Assembly: GCA_024280065.1 (NCBI GenBank)
Contig: JAJRQX010000047.1
Location: 1-12,123, forward strand
Origin: Aquificota bacterium
GTDB taxonomy: Bacteria; Aquificota; Aquificia; Aquificales; Aquificaceae
Length of the DNA stretch: 12,123 nucleotides
Reading direction: 5' to 3'
Part shown: in pieces, positions 1 to 7,412 of the stretch
Layout: each line of letters begins with the position of its first letter
Numbering within the stretch: the first letter of the stretch is position 1
Made by a program: the position numbers and the translations under genes
Notes under the pieces: generated by a model
The model's database searches: none
What the model was told of the DNA's origin: nothing
The model's input: the letters and a program-made list of their open reading frames with translations, nothing else

Positions 1-110
1 ACTGCTTCTTTCGCTCTCCTGTAGGAGGTGTGGCGCATACCTCTGTATCCCTTAGCGAGTTTCAGTATCTTCTTCTTGTGCTTTCTGGAAGAAGGACCTT
101 TGACCCTCAT
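1..110 (-). CDS. rplT: Large ribosomal subunit protein bL20 (5' part only)
   Basis: The minus strand reads MRVKGPSSRKHKKKILKLAK and continues with GYRGMRHTSYRRAKEAV before leaving the window, so about 36 N-terminal codons are present. The basic N-terminus with the KKILKLAKGYRG core is characteristic of bL20, an early-assembly 23S rRNA-binding protein essential for 50S assembly. The start is the ATG at 110-108, with a strong AGGAGG Shine-Dalgarno six bases upstream. In many bacteria rplT follows infC and rpmI and is autoregulated by L20. Here the gene upstream is the divergent proA, so rplT must have its own promoter, and rpmI is not directly upstream. Identity is seen in the sequence; autoregulation is only known from other species. 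Confidence 0.95.
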   Translation of the reverse strand, partial: MRVKGPSSRKHKKKILKLAKGYRGMRHTSYRRAKEA

Positions 111-134
111 ACTCCTCCTCCTTGAGTCAGGAGG
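111..134 (-). promoter_or_regulatory. rplT ribosome binding site within a small hairpin
   Basis: In the rplT leader the Shine-Dalgarno AGGAGG (122-117) can pair perfectly with an upstream CCTCCT (134-129) across a six-base loop, giving a 6-bp, mostly G-C stem. Six bases separate the Shine-Dalgarno from the ATG. A second, poorly spaced AGGAG lies at 116-112. The stem would hide the properly spaced site, so it could tune translation. This requires transcription to start upstream of 134; I could not identify a convincing minus-strand promoter here. Confidence 0.5.
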
Positions 135-159
135 ATCATTTTAACACATCTTTGGCCTG

Positions 160-165
160 TATAAT
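160..165 (+). promoter_or_regulatory. Putative -10 element of the proA-rpoN promoter
   Basis: A perfect TATAAT lies in the divergent rplT-proA spacer, preceded directly by TG. A start about seven bases downstream (near 172) would give a leader of about 15 bases, just enough for the AAGGAGG ribosome site at 175-181. No good -35 hexamer is visible at normal spacing; the T-rich stretch at 137-142 is the best candidate. This is a plausible but weak promoter call. Confidence 0.45.
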
Positions 166-186
166 TTTCAAGATAAGGAGGCGGTT

Positions 187-1503
187 ATGGACATTAAAGA
201 GTTCGCAAGGGAGAAGGTTCTGAAGGCGAGGGGAACCCTTAGGACTCTGGTCTCCCTCAGCACCGAGGTCAAAAACAGGACACTCTTGAGAGCTGCGGAT
301 CTCTTAGACGCAAAGAGGGACATGATCAAGGAGGAAAACAGGAAGGACGTTGAGTTCGCGAAGGAACGGGGATTAAAACCTTCTGTTATAGACAGGCTCC
401 TCCTCAACGACAAGAGGATAGACGGGATGATAAAGATCCTAAGAGATGTAGCTTCTCTCCCTGACCCTGTCGGCGAGATAGTGAAGATGTGGACACTCCC
501 GAACAGCCTTAGGGTCGGCAGGATGAGGGTTCCCTTAGGCGTTGTGTTCATAGTCTATGAGTCAAGGCCAAACGTGACGGTGGAGGCGGTCTCTCTCTGC
601 ATGAAGTCCTCAAACGCGGTAGTCCTAAGGGGAGGAAGGGAGGCTATAAACTCAAACAGGGTTCTCGTCGGTATCCTTAAGGAGGCGTGCAGGGAGACAG
701 GTTTTCCGGAGGAGGCCATCCAGTTCATAGACAGGCCGGAGAGGGAGATAGTCTGGGAGATCCTGAGGATGGAGGGGCTCGTGGATGTGGCCATACCGAG
801 GGGGGGCGAGGGTCTGATAAGGGCGGTGGCCGATCACGCGAGGATACCCGTGATAAAGCACTACAAAGGCGTTTGCAACATATACGTGGACGAGGATGCT
901 GACCTTGAAAAGGCTTGGGACATAGTTTACAACGCAAAGGTCCAAAGGCCCTCCGTTTGCAACGCTGTTGAAAACCTCATAATCCACAGGAGGATACTGA
1001 GAGCCTTCCTACCAAAGATGGCCTACTATCTTGGAAAGGCGGGAGTGGAGTTAAGATGCGATGAGGAGAGTCTGGAAGTAATAAAAAGAGATCCGAGGCT
1101 CAGCTTCGTGAAAGCCATCCCGGCAAAGGAAGAAGATTACTACGAGGAGTTCCTTGACCTCATACTTGCGATCAAGGTGGTGGGCAGCCTTGATGAAGCG
1201 ATAGAGTTCATAGAGAGGTACGGTTCCAAGCATTCGGATGCAATAATCACCGAGAACTACACCAAGGCGATGAGGTTTCTCAGGGAGGTGGACTCCGCAG
1301 CGGTTTATGTGAACGCGTCAACCCGGTTTACGGACGGGAACGAGTTCGGCCTCGGAGCGGAGATGGGGATATCCACCGACAAGATACACGCGAGGGGTCC
1401 CATGGCTCTTGAGGAGCTCACCATAACCAAGTTCGTGGTCCTGGGAGAGGGGCAGGTCAGGGACAACTTCCGTATCCCTGAAGACCTGAAGAAGGAGATA
1501 TGA
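187..1503 (+). CDS. proA: Gamma-glutamyl phosphate reductase (glutamate-5-semialdehyde dehydrogenase)
   Basis: ProA reduces gamma-glutamyl 5-phosphate with NADPH to glutamate-5-semialdehyde, the second step of proline synthesis, in the cytoplasm. The 438-residue protein is complete and slightly longer than E. coli ProA (417). It shows the aldehyde dehydrogenase-like fold signatures: MRVPLGVVFIVYESRPNVT (about 113-131), the nucleotide-binding region around LRGGREAINSN (147-157), HYKGVCNIYVDEDAD (225-239), and the catalytic cysteine C258 in VQRPSVCNAVEN. The C-terminal GLGAEMGISTDKIHARGPM stretch is typical of the family. The ATG has an AAGGAGG site five bases upstream. The partner proB (glutamate 5-kinase) is not in the window. 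rpoN follows three bases after the stop, so the two are probably cotranscribed. Confidence 0.96.
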   Translation: MDIKEFAREKVLKARGTLRTLVSLSTEVKNRTLLRAADLLDAKRDMIKEENRKDVEFAKERGLKPSVIDRLLLNDKRIDGMIKILRDVASLPDPVGEIVKMWTLPNSLRVGRMRVPLGVVFIVYESRPNVTVEAVSLCMKSSNAVVLRGGREAINSNRVLVGILKEACRETGFPEEAIQFIDRPEREIVWEILRMEGLVDVAIPRGGEGLIRAVADHARIPVIKHYKGVCNIYVDEDADLEKAWDIVYNAKVQRPSVCNAVENLIIHRRILRAFLPKMAYYLGKAGVELRCDEESLEVIKRDPRLSFVKAIPAKEEDYYEEFLDLILAIKVVGSLDEAIEFIERYGSKHSDAIITENYTKAMRFLREVDSAAVYVNASTRFTDGNEFGLGAEMGISTDKIHARGPMALEELTITKFVVLGEGQVRDNFRIPEDLKKEI

Positions 1504-1506
1504 GAC

Positions 1507-2724
1507 ATGCTGCGACCTGACCTCCAGCTCAGGCTCAAGCTGAACCTTAACTTAGTCCTGAGGAACCAGGTGGAGGTCCTCCTCTATCCAGCTCAGGAGC
1601 TTGAGCAGGCTCTGAAGGAGGAGCAAGAGGCCAACCCCTTCATAGAGGAGGTGGTAGTATCTCCCAAGGTGAGGGAGTTTTTTGAAGACAGGAGACCACC
1701 CGAGGTGGCCCACAGACCATCTCCCCTGGAGACCCTAATGAGGAACGTAAGAGCCGAGCTGGACGGCCTTGATCTGAAAATAGCGGAAGAGATAATCTCC
1801 CACTTAGACCACAGGGGATTCTTCAGGGGAGACGTAAGGGTCATAGCGGCCAAGTTCGGTGTCAGCCCGGAGTACGTAGAGGACATAAGGGAGTTCGTAA
1901 TGAGACTTGAACCCCTGGGCGTAGGTTCAAAGGACGTTAAGGAGTTTCTGAAGATACAGATAGAGGAGATGTATCCGGATGAGAGACACCTCCAAGACTA
2001 TCTTGAAAAGGTCCTGATAGGTGAGGAGGTTCCGGACCATATAAGGGTGAAGTTCTCCCACCTTAAGACCAGCCCTCTTGTTGACGAGGATGTACCTTAC
2101 AGGATAGCCAGGGTGGATGCGGTTATAGAGCTTGATGACGGCGAGCTCATGGGATACCTCTACGAGGACTTCATAGACATAAGGGTGAACCAGAGGTATG
2201 TGGACATGCTATCAAAGGCTAAAGGAAAGGCCAGAGAGTTTTTAAAGGAGTATCTTGACAGATGCAACACCTTCAGAAAGATCCTGAACATAAGGCGTGA
2301 GAACCTGAAAAAGATACTTGATGAGATCATAGAGGTCCAGGGGGATTTTCTTAAGGGTGAAGGAAACCTGAGGACCCTTATGGTGAAAGACGTAGCCGCC
2401 AAGTTGGGAGTCAGCGAATCTACCGTCAGCAGGCTTATAAACTCCAAATACGTGAAGACGCCTCAGGGGACCTACCCCTTCAGGTTCTTCTTCGTCCGTG
2501 AGACCGCAGGCGGCATATCTCAGGAAGAGCTGATGAGAAGGATAAAGGAGATTATAGCCGGAGAAGACCCTACAAAACCCTTGAGCGACGAGGATATAGC
2601 CAGCATACTCAGGAGCAAAGGCTTCAACGTGGCGAGGAGGACCGTTGCCAAATACAGGGAGATGCTCGGTATACCTTCTTCAAGGGAGAGGAGACGTTTA
2701 AGTAGTTGCGGGGGCGGGATTTGA
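1507..2724 (+). CDS. rpoN: RNA polymerase sigma-54 factor
   Basis: RpoN directs RNA polymerase to -24/-12 promoters and needs AAA+ enhancer-binding activators to open DNA. At 405 residues it is shorter than E. coli RpoN (477), as expected for thermophile homologues. Region I (about 1-48) ends in EEQEANPFIEE, matching the family ENPLLE motif, but it is poor in glutamine and rich in Leu/Arg/Lys. The core-binding middle follows. A helix-turn-helix is at 293-312 (VKDVAAKLGVSESTVSRLIN), and the RpoN box ARRTVAKYRE, which reads the -24 element, is at 376-385. An AAGGAG site lies nine bases before the ATG. Residues 401-405 (CGGGI) and the stop are read from the antisense strand of the tRNA-fMet gene, so the extreme C-terminus is probably not conserved. 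It is likely expressed with proA; a functional link between them is not evident. Confidence 0.95.
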   Translation: MLRPDLQLRLKLNLNLVLRNQVEVLLYPAQELEQALKEEQEANPFIEEVVVSPKVREFFEDRRPPEVAHRPSPLETLMRNVRAELDGLDLKIAEEIISHLDHRGFFRGDVRVIAAKFGVSPEYVEDIREFVMRLEPLGVGSKDVKEFLKIQIEEMYPDERHLQDYLEKVLIGEEVPDHIRVKFSHLKTSPLVDEDVPYRIARVDAVIELDDGELMGYLYEDFIDIRVNQRYVDMLSKAKGKAREFLKEYLDRCNTFRKILNIRRENLKKILDEIIEVQGDFLKGEGNLRTLMVKDVAAKLGVSESTVSRLINSKYVKTPQGTYPFRFFFVRETAGGISQEELMRRIKEIIAGEDPTKPLSDEDIASILRSKGFNVARRTVAKYREMLGIPSSRERRRLSSCGGGI

Positions 2725-2779
2725 ACCCGCGACCTCCGGGTTATGAGCCCGGCGAGCTACCAGGCTGCTCCACCCCGCG
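2706..2779 (-). tRNA. Initiator tRNA-fMet (anticodon CAU)
   Basis: The minus strand folds into a full cloverleaf of 74 bases without CCA. The anticodon is CAU (2745-2743) in loop CTCATAA, flanked by the three consecutive G-C pairs (GGG/CCC) that mark bacterial initiators. The first base C1 is opposed to A72, the unpaired end recognised by methionyl-tRNA formyltransferase. The D arm contains AGCCTGGTAGC and the T loop GTTCAAATC. The bases after discriminator A73 are CTA, so CCA is not encoded and must be added by CCA-adding enzyme. The sequence is very close to E. coli tRNA-fMet as I recall it. Its 3' end overlaps the end of rpoN on the opposite strand by 19 bases. Confidence 0.97.
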
Positions 2780-2793
2780 TCACCCAAAATATT

Positions 2794-2822
2794 ATTATAC
2801 TTCCACCGGAGGCCCCTTTCAA
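2794..2822 (-). promoter_or_regulatory. Sigma-70-type promoter of tRNA-fMet
   Basis: On the minus strand TTGAAA (2822-2817) and a perfect TATAAT (2799-2794) are separated by exactly 17 bases. Transcription would start near 2787, about eight bases before the mature tRNA 5' end at 2779. A GC-rich stretch (GGGTGA) lies between the start and the tRNA, which resembles growth-rate-controlled stable RNA promoters. This is the best promoter in the window. Confidence 0.88.
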
Positions 2823-2840
2823 CCGAGGACCTTGAGTTAA

Positions 2841-2852
2841 TATATTTAGGGC
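2841..2852 (+). promoter_or_regulatory. Possible -10 element placing the glyS start at its ATG
   Basis: TATATT at 2841-2846 lies seven bases before the A of the glyS ATG (2853). The sequence 17 bases further upstream (TTCAAC, 2818-2823) is only a 3/6 match to a -35 box and overlaps the divergent tRNA promoter's -35. There is no good Shine-Dalgarno, only AGGG (2848-2851) one base from the ATG. If this -10 is used, glyS mRNA would be leaderless or nearly so. Weak call. Confidence 0.35.
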
Positions 2853-4838
2853 ATGGATCTCGTTATAGAGATAGGAACGGAGGAACTGCCAGCGGGTGTC
2901 ATAGACCCCCTGCTTAACTACATAAAGGACAGGTTTTCCAGAATACTCCGCAGGGATGATATAGAGACCTACGGGACTCCCAGAAGGCTCGCGTTCTACT
3001 TGAGGAACTTTGAAAACACAAAGGAGACAGTTGAGGAGGTAATCTTCGGGCCTCCGTGGAAGGTCTCCTTTGACGAGGATGGAAAGCCCACAAAGGCACT
3101 CCTCGGCTTCCTAAAGAAGCACGGAGCGGACCTGTCCCAGGTGTTCAAGGCGGAGAGGGGCGGTGGTGAGTATGTCGCTATAAAGAAAGTCCACGGTGAG
3201 ATCTCCCTTCTTGAAAAGTTGAGGGAAGAGTTTGAGGACATACTCCTTTCAGCCCCCGTTCCCAAGAGGATGAGGTGGACCTCCTCAAGGAGGATTACCT
3301 TCCCCAGGCCCGTCAGGTGGATACTCGCCCTCCACGGAGATAGGGTTATAGACCTCTCCTTCGGAGATATAAAAGCCGGAAGGGTCACCTACGGCCACAG
3401 GTTCCTTTCAGAAGGTCCCCTTGAGATAAAGAGGGCGGAGGAATATCTGGGGAGGTTAGAGGAGAACTTCGTAATACCTGACATAAACAAGAGGAGGGAG
3501 ATGATAGCCAGAGGGGTATCGGAACTCGCCCGAAAGGTGGGAGGTGTGCCCGAATACCCGGAGGGGCTTGTTGAGGAGGTGGCCAACCTGGTTGAGTATC
3601 CGTTCCCAGTTATGGGAACCTTTGATGAGAGGTTCCTTGAGCTTCCGGATAGGGTGATAGTGACCGTCGCAGCCCACCACCAGAGGTTCTTCTGCGTGTC
3701 CAAGGAGGGGAGGATAACCAACTACTTCATAGGTGTGAGCAACAACAGGCCTGAGGACGAGACTATAAGGGAAGGGTATGAAAGGGTCCTGAGAGCCCGC
3801 CTTGAGGACGCTCTCTTCTTCTACAGGGAGGACCTACGGAGAAGGCTTGAAGACCTCGTTCCCAAACTCTCGGGAATCCTAATACACCCTAAGATAGGGA
3901 GCGTCCTGGACAAGGTGGAGAGGTTGAAGAGGGTGTGCTCACGTCTGTGCGATCTTGTGGGTGTTTCTGAAGAGGTCAAGCGTAAGGTCCTGAGGGCCGC
4001 TTACCTTTCAAAGGCTGACCTCCTCACGGATATGGTCAGGGAGTTTGACGAGCTTCAGGGATACATGGGTTATATCTACGCCCTTAAACAGGGTGAGGAG
4101 GAGGAAGTGGCTGTAGCCTTGTGGGAGCAGTACAAACCATCAGGTCATGAGGATAGGACACCGGGGACACTGACGGGTGCCATCATCTCTGTGGCGGACA
4201 GGATAGACGACCTCATAACCTTCTTCTCCGCGGGAGAGATACCCAAAGGTAGCTCCGACCCGTATGGACTCAGAAGGTCCGCCTTCGGCCTCTTCAGGAT
4301 ACTTGAGGAGAGAAGGTGGGAGGTGGACCTGAGGAGCTTCCTTGACCTATACAAAGACGTTAAGAACCTTGAGGAGCTTGAGGAGTTCTTAGCCCAGAGG
4401 CTTGAGAGCTACCTGGGTGCTCAGGATGTGGTGAGGTCCGTGGCGGCGGTAAGATCACCTCTTGCACCTTATCAGGTTATAAGGTTGGTGAGGGAAATAG
4501 CGGAGCTTAAAGGAACGGATCTGATCAGGGACATCTGCGAAGCCTACAGGAGGGTTGTTAAAATAATACCCAAAGGGTGGGAGAAGGAAGAGGTGGAGGA
4601 AACCCTCTTTTCCGAGAAGGAAGAGGCGGATCTCTGGAGAAGGGTGAGGGAGCTTGAACCAAAGGAAGACCTGTCCCTTAAAGACCTTTTCTCCCTTAAA
4701 CCTCTCATAGACAACCTCTTTGATAGGGTCCTTATAATGGACAAAGACCCGAGGATAAGAGAGAACAGGCTGGCCCTTCTCCTCAGAACCAAGAAAGTCT
4801 TTAACAGGATCGCTGACTTCGGTCTCCTTGTCCTGTGA
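2853..4838 (+). CDS. glyS: Glycyl-tRNA synthetase, beta subunit
   Basis: This is the tRNA-binding beta subunit of the bacterial alpha2-beta2 glycyl-tRNA synthetase, which charges tRNA-Gly with glycine using ATP. The 661-residue length is near that of E. coli GlyS (689). The N-terminus VIEIGTEELPAGV followed by YGTPRRLAFYL (about 40-50) is diagnostic. Further family blocks are RWTSSRRITFPRPVRWILAL, the HD-like region YLSKADLLTDMVREFDELQG (about residues 388-408) and ADRIDDL (about 447-453). The C-terminal anticodon-binding region ends in VLIMDKDPRIRENRLALLLR. The alpha subunit gene glyQ, which holds the catalytic site, is not in this window, so the two subunits are encoded apart or glyQ lies beyond it. 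The ribosome site is weak; the start was chosen because the conserved IGTEELP block begins five residues in. ppsA follows after 12 bases. Confidence 0.96.
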   Translation: MDLVIEIGTEELPAGVIDPLLNYIKDRFSRILRRDDIETYGTPRRLAFYLRNFENTKETVEEVIFGPPWKVSFDEDGKPTKALLGFLKKHGADLSQVFKAERGGGEYVAIKKVHGEISLLEKLREEFEDILLSAPVPKRMRWTSSRRITFPRPVRWILALHGDRVIDLSFGDIKAGRVTYGHRFLSEGPLEIKRAEEYLGRLEENFVIPDINKRREMIARGVSELARKVGGVPEYPEGLVEEVANLVEYPFPVMGTFDERFLELPDRVIVTVAAHHQRFFCVSKEGRITNYFIGVSNNRPEDETIREGYERVLRARLEDALFFYREDLRRRLEDLVPKLSGILIHPKIGSVLDKVERLKRVCSRLCDLVGVSEEVKRKVLRAAYLSKADLLTDMVREFDELQGYMGYIYALKQGEEEEVAVALWEQYKPSGHEDRTPGTLTGAIISVADRIDDLITFFSAGEIPKGSSDPYGLRRSAFGLFRILEERRWEVDLRSFLDLYKDVKNLEELEEFLAQRLESYLGAQDVVRSVAAVRSPLAPYQVIRLVREIAELKGTDLIRDICEAYRRVVKIIPKGWEKEEVEETLFSEKEEADLWRRVRELEPKEDLSLKDLFSLKPLIDNLFDRVLIMDKDPRIRENRLALLLRTKKVFNRIADFGLLVL

Positions 4839-4843
4839 GGAGG
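4837..4843 (+). promoter_or_regulatory. Ribosome binding site deciding the ppsA start
   Basis: GAGGAGG overlaps the glyS TGA stop codon. It abuts the upstream GTG (4845-4847) far too closely for that codon to be used, but sits seven bases before the ATG at 4851. The ATG is therefore preferred. Overlap with the glyS stop suggests translational coupling. Confidence 0.75.
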
Positions 4844-4850
4844 TGTGGCT

Positions 4851-7412
4851 ATGAAGGATAAACCCTTCGTTGTCTGGCTTGACGAGCTGACCATAGAGGA
4901 CATCTCCGTTGCGGGCGGGAAGAACGCCTCCCTCGGGGAGATGATCAGGAACCTTAGCCAGCTCGGGATAAACATACCCTACGGGTTCGTGGTTACAGCC
5001 AACGCCTACTACAGGTTCTTAGAACACAACGACCTTATGGATAGGATAAGGGAGATCCTGAAAGAGCTTGATGTGAATAATGTCTCCGACCTATCAAAGA
5101 AGGGCTATCAGGTGAGGGAGCTGATAAAGGGAGGGGAGTTCCCTCCCGACCTTGAGGAGCTGATAAAGGAATACTACTATAAACTCTCCGAGAGATACAA
5201 CACCCATGCGGTTGATGTTGCGGTAAGGTCTTCAGCCACAGCGGAGGACCTGCCGGACGCTTCCTTTGCAGGACAGCAGGAGACCTTCCTGAACGTCGTC
5301 GGTGCTGAGAACGTACTGACAGCTATAAAGAACTGTTTTGCTTCTCTCTTCACGGACAGGGCCATATCCTACAGGGAGACCTTCGGCTTTGACCACTTCA
5401 GGGTGGGTATAGCGGTAGGTGTCCAGAAGATGGTGCGGTCCGACCTCGGGGCCTCAGGGGTCATGTTCACCCTTGACACGGAGACGGGCTTCAGGGATGT
5501 TGTTGTAATAAACGCGATCTACGGTCTCGGGGAGCTGATAGTTCAGGGTATGGTGACCCCGGACGAGTATATGGTGTTCAAACCCACCTTCCAACAGGGC
5601 TACTCCGCGATAATAGAGAAGAAGCTGGGAAGGAAGGATAGGAAGATGATATACGGGACGGGGGAGGACAGGACAAAAGTTGTGAACGTCCCGCTCCAGG
5701 ACCAGGAGAGATTCGCCCTGACGGATGATGAGATCCTCAAGCTCGCGGAGTGGGCGGTCCTTATAGAGAAGCACTACTCTGAGAAGAAGGGCAGGTGGAC
5801 ACCCATGGACATAGAGTGGGCAAAGGACGGCATCCTTGGAGAGCTGTTCATAGTTCAGGCGAGACCAGAGACGGTTCACTCCAGGAAGGAAAGGAATATA
5901 ATAAAAATTTACAAGATATTGGAAGGGGAGGAGGAAAGGGAAAGGAAGAGAATAGTCAGCGGTATAGCTGTAGGAGACAAAATAGCCACAGGGAGGGTAA
6001 GGGTGCTGTTTGACCTCAAAGACGCAGAGAGCTTTAAAGAGGGGGAGATACTTGTGACGGACATAACGGACCCTGACTGGGAGCCCATAATGAAGAAGGC
6101 CTCCGCTATAGTCACCAACAGAGGCGGGAGGACAGCTCACGCCGCTATAGTAGCTAGGGAGCTCGGCATACCCGCGGTGGTCGGGACAGGAAACGCTACG
6201 GAGGTCCTGAAGGACGGCATGGAGGTAACCGTTTCCTGTGCTGAGGGGGAAACGGGATACGTTTATGAGGGGAAGCTCAGGTTTGAGGTTGAGGAGGTTG
6301 ACCTACAGCAGCTTCCAAGACCCAGGACTAAGATAATGATGAACATAGGAAACCCCGAGACCGCCTTCAGACACGCTTCCCTTCCCAACGACGGCGTAGG
6401 TCTTGCAAGGGAGGAGTTCATAATAGCCAACTACATAAAGATACACCCACTAGCCCTTATACACTACGAGGACATAAAGGAGCTCTACCAGAGACTCTCC
6501 TCCCTCGGTCTTATAGATGAGAAAGGGTTCGTGACCTTCAGGGCTATATACGCCCACGCCAACGGGACCCTCAGGGAAAAGCTCGCCAAAGGTAAGGAGA
6601 AGAGGGTAGTGAACTTAAAAAAACTCATAGAGGAGATAGAGAGACATACCTTCGGCTACGAGGACAAGAAGACCTACTACATAAAGAAGCTCTCCTACGG
6701 CATAGCGAAGATAGCGGCAGCCTTCTACCCCAACCCGGTTATAGTCAGGTTCTCGGACTTCAAGTCCAACGAGTACGCCAACCTCATAGGAGGTCAGCTC
6801 TTTGAACCCGAAGAGGAGAACCCGATGATAGGGTGGAGGGGAGCTTCCAGATACTACTCCCCCGTCTTCAGGGAAGCCTTCCAGATGGAGTGTCAGGCTA
6901 TCCTGAGGGTCAGGAACAAGATGGGCCTCACAAACGTCAAGGTTATGATCCCCTTCTGCAGGACGCCCGAAGAAGGCGAGAAGGTCCTGGAGGTTATGGA
7001 GGAAGCCGGCCTTAAAAGGGGTGAGAACGGTCTTGAGGTCTACGTTATGGCGGAGCTTCCGAGCAACATAATCCTTGCGGACGTCTTTGCGGACATCTTT
7101 GACGGCTTCTCCATAGGGTCCAACGACCTTACCCAGCTCGCCCTCGGCATAGACAGGGACTCCCAGCTCGTCGCCCACCTCTATGACGAAAGGAATGAAG
7201 CTGTAAAAAGGCTCATAGCCAAGCTGATCCGGACAGCAAAGGAGAAGGGCAAGAAGGTTGGTATATGTGGTCAGGCACCCTCCGACTTCCCTGACTTCGC
7301 CCAGTTTCTAGTTGAGCAGGGTATAGACAGCATATCCCTTAATCCCGACTCAGTCCTAAAAACCCTTCTTGCCGTTACCGAAATGGAGAAGAAAATGGGG
7401 GTAATAAAATGA
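4851..7412 (+). CDS. ppsA: Phosphoenolpyruvate synthase (pyruvate, water dikinase)
   Basis: PpsA makes phosphoenolpyruvate from pyruvate, ATP and water, yielding AMP and phosphate. In an autotroph using the reductive TCA cycle it would feed carbon into gluconeogenesis. The protein has 853 residues from the ATG (E. coli PpsA has 792). The N-terminal ATP-grasp domain carries AVRSSATAEDLPDASFAGQQ and ends near VQARPETV. The mobile phosphohistidine domain has GGRTAHAAIVARELGIPAV with catalytic H430. The C-terminal TIM barrel has DGVGLAREEF, GSNDLTQLALGIDRDS and GICGQAPSD with the catalytic C806. All key residues are present, so the enzyme should be active. The start was taken downstream of an in-frame GTG at 4845 because of ribosome-site spacing. 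It lies between glyS and pilM, overlapping pilM by ATGA. Confidence 0.96.
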   Translation: MKDKPFVVWLDELTIEDISVAGGKNASLGEMIRNLSQLGINIPYGFVVTANAYYRFLEHNDLMDRIREILKELDVNNVSDLSKKGYQVRELIKGGEFPPDLEELIKEYYYKLSERYNTHAVDVAVRSSATAEDLPDASFAGQQETFLNVVGAENVLTAIKNCFASLFTDRAISYRETFGFDHFRVGIAVGVQKMVRSDLGASGVMFTLDTETGFRDVVVINAIYGLGELIVQGMVTPDEYMVFKPTFQQGYSAIIEKKLGRKDRKMIYGTGEDRTKVVNVPLQDQERFALTDDEILKLAEWAVLIEKHYSEKKGRWTPMDIEWAKDGILGELFIVQARPETVHSRKERNIIKIYKILEGEEERERKRIVSGIAVGDKIATGRVRVLFDLKDAESFKEGEILVTDITDPDWEPIMKKASAIVTNRGGRTAHAAIVARELGIPAVVGTGNATEVLKDGMEVTVSCAEGETGYVYEGKLRFEVEEVDLQQLPRPRTKIMMNIGNPETAFRHASLPNDGVGLAREEFIIANYIKIHPLALIHYEDIKELYQRLSSLGLIDEKGFVTFRAIYAHANGTLREKLAKGKEKRVVNLKKLIEEIERHTFGYEDKKTYYIKKLSYGIAKIAAAFYPNPVIVRFSDFKSNEYANLIGGQLFEPEEENPMIGWRGASRYYSPVFREAFQMECQAILRVRNKMGLTNVKVMIPFCRTPEEGEKVLEVMEEAGLKRGENGLEVYVMAELPSNIILADVFADIFDGFSIGSNDLTQLALGIDRDSQLVAHLYDERNEAVKRLIAKLIRTAKEKGKKVGICGQAPSDFPDFAQFLVEQGIDSISLNPDSVLKTLLAVTEMEKKMGVIK

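Noticed and set aside
138..171. rplT promoter made of TTGAAA (171-166) and TAAAAT (143-138) on the minus strand
   Set aside because: The spacer would be 22 bases, far from 17; other combinations match poorly, so no rplT promoter is annotated.
4845..4850. GTG start giving ppsA two extra codons
   Set aside because: The Shine-Dalgarno ends one base before this GTG, too close for initiation; the ATG at 4851 has ideal spacing.
5454..6140. 228-codon minus-strand open frame inside ppsA
   Set aside because: It is fully antisense to a strongly conserved ppsA, has no recognisable protein features, and such long shadow frames are expected opposite AGG/GAG/ATA-rich coding sequence.
6615..7178. 187-codon minus-strand open frame inside ppsA
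   Set aside because: Antisense to the conserved PEP-binding barrel of PpsA; no family resemblance; a shadow frame.
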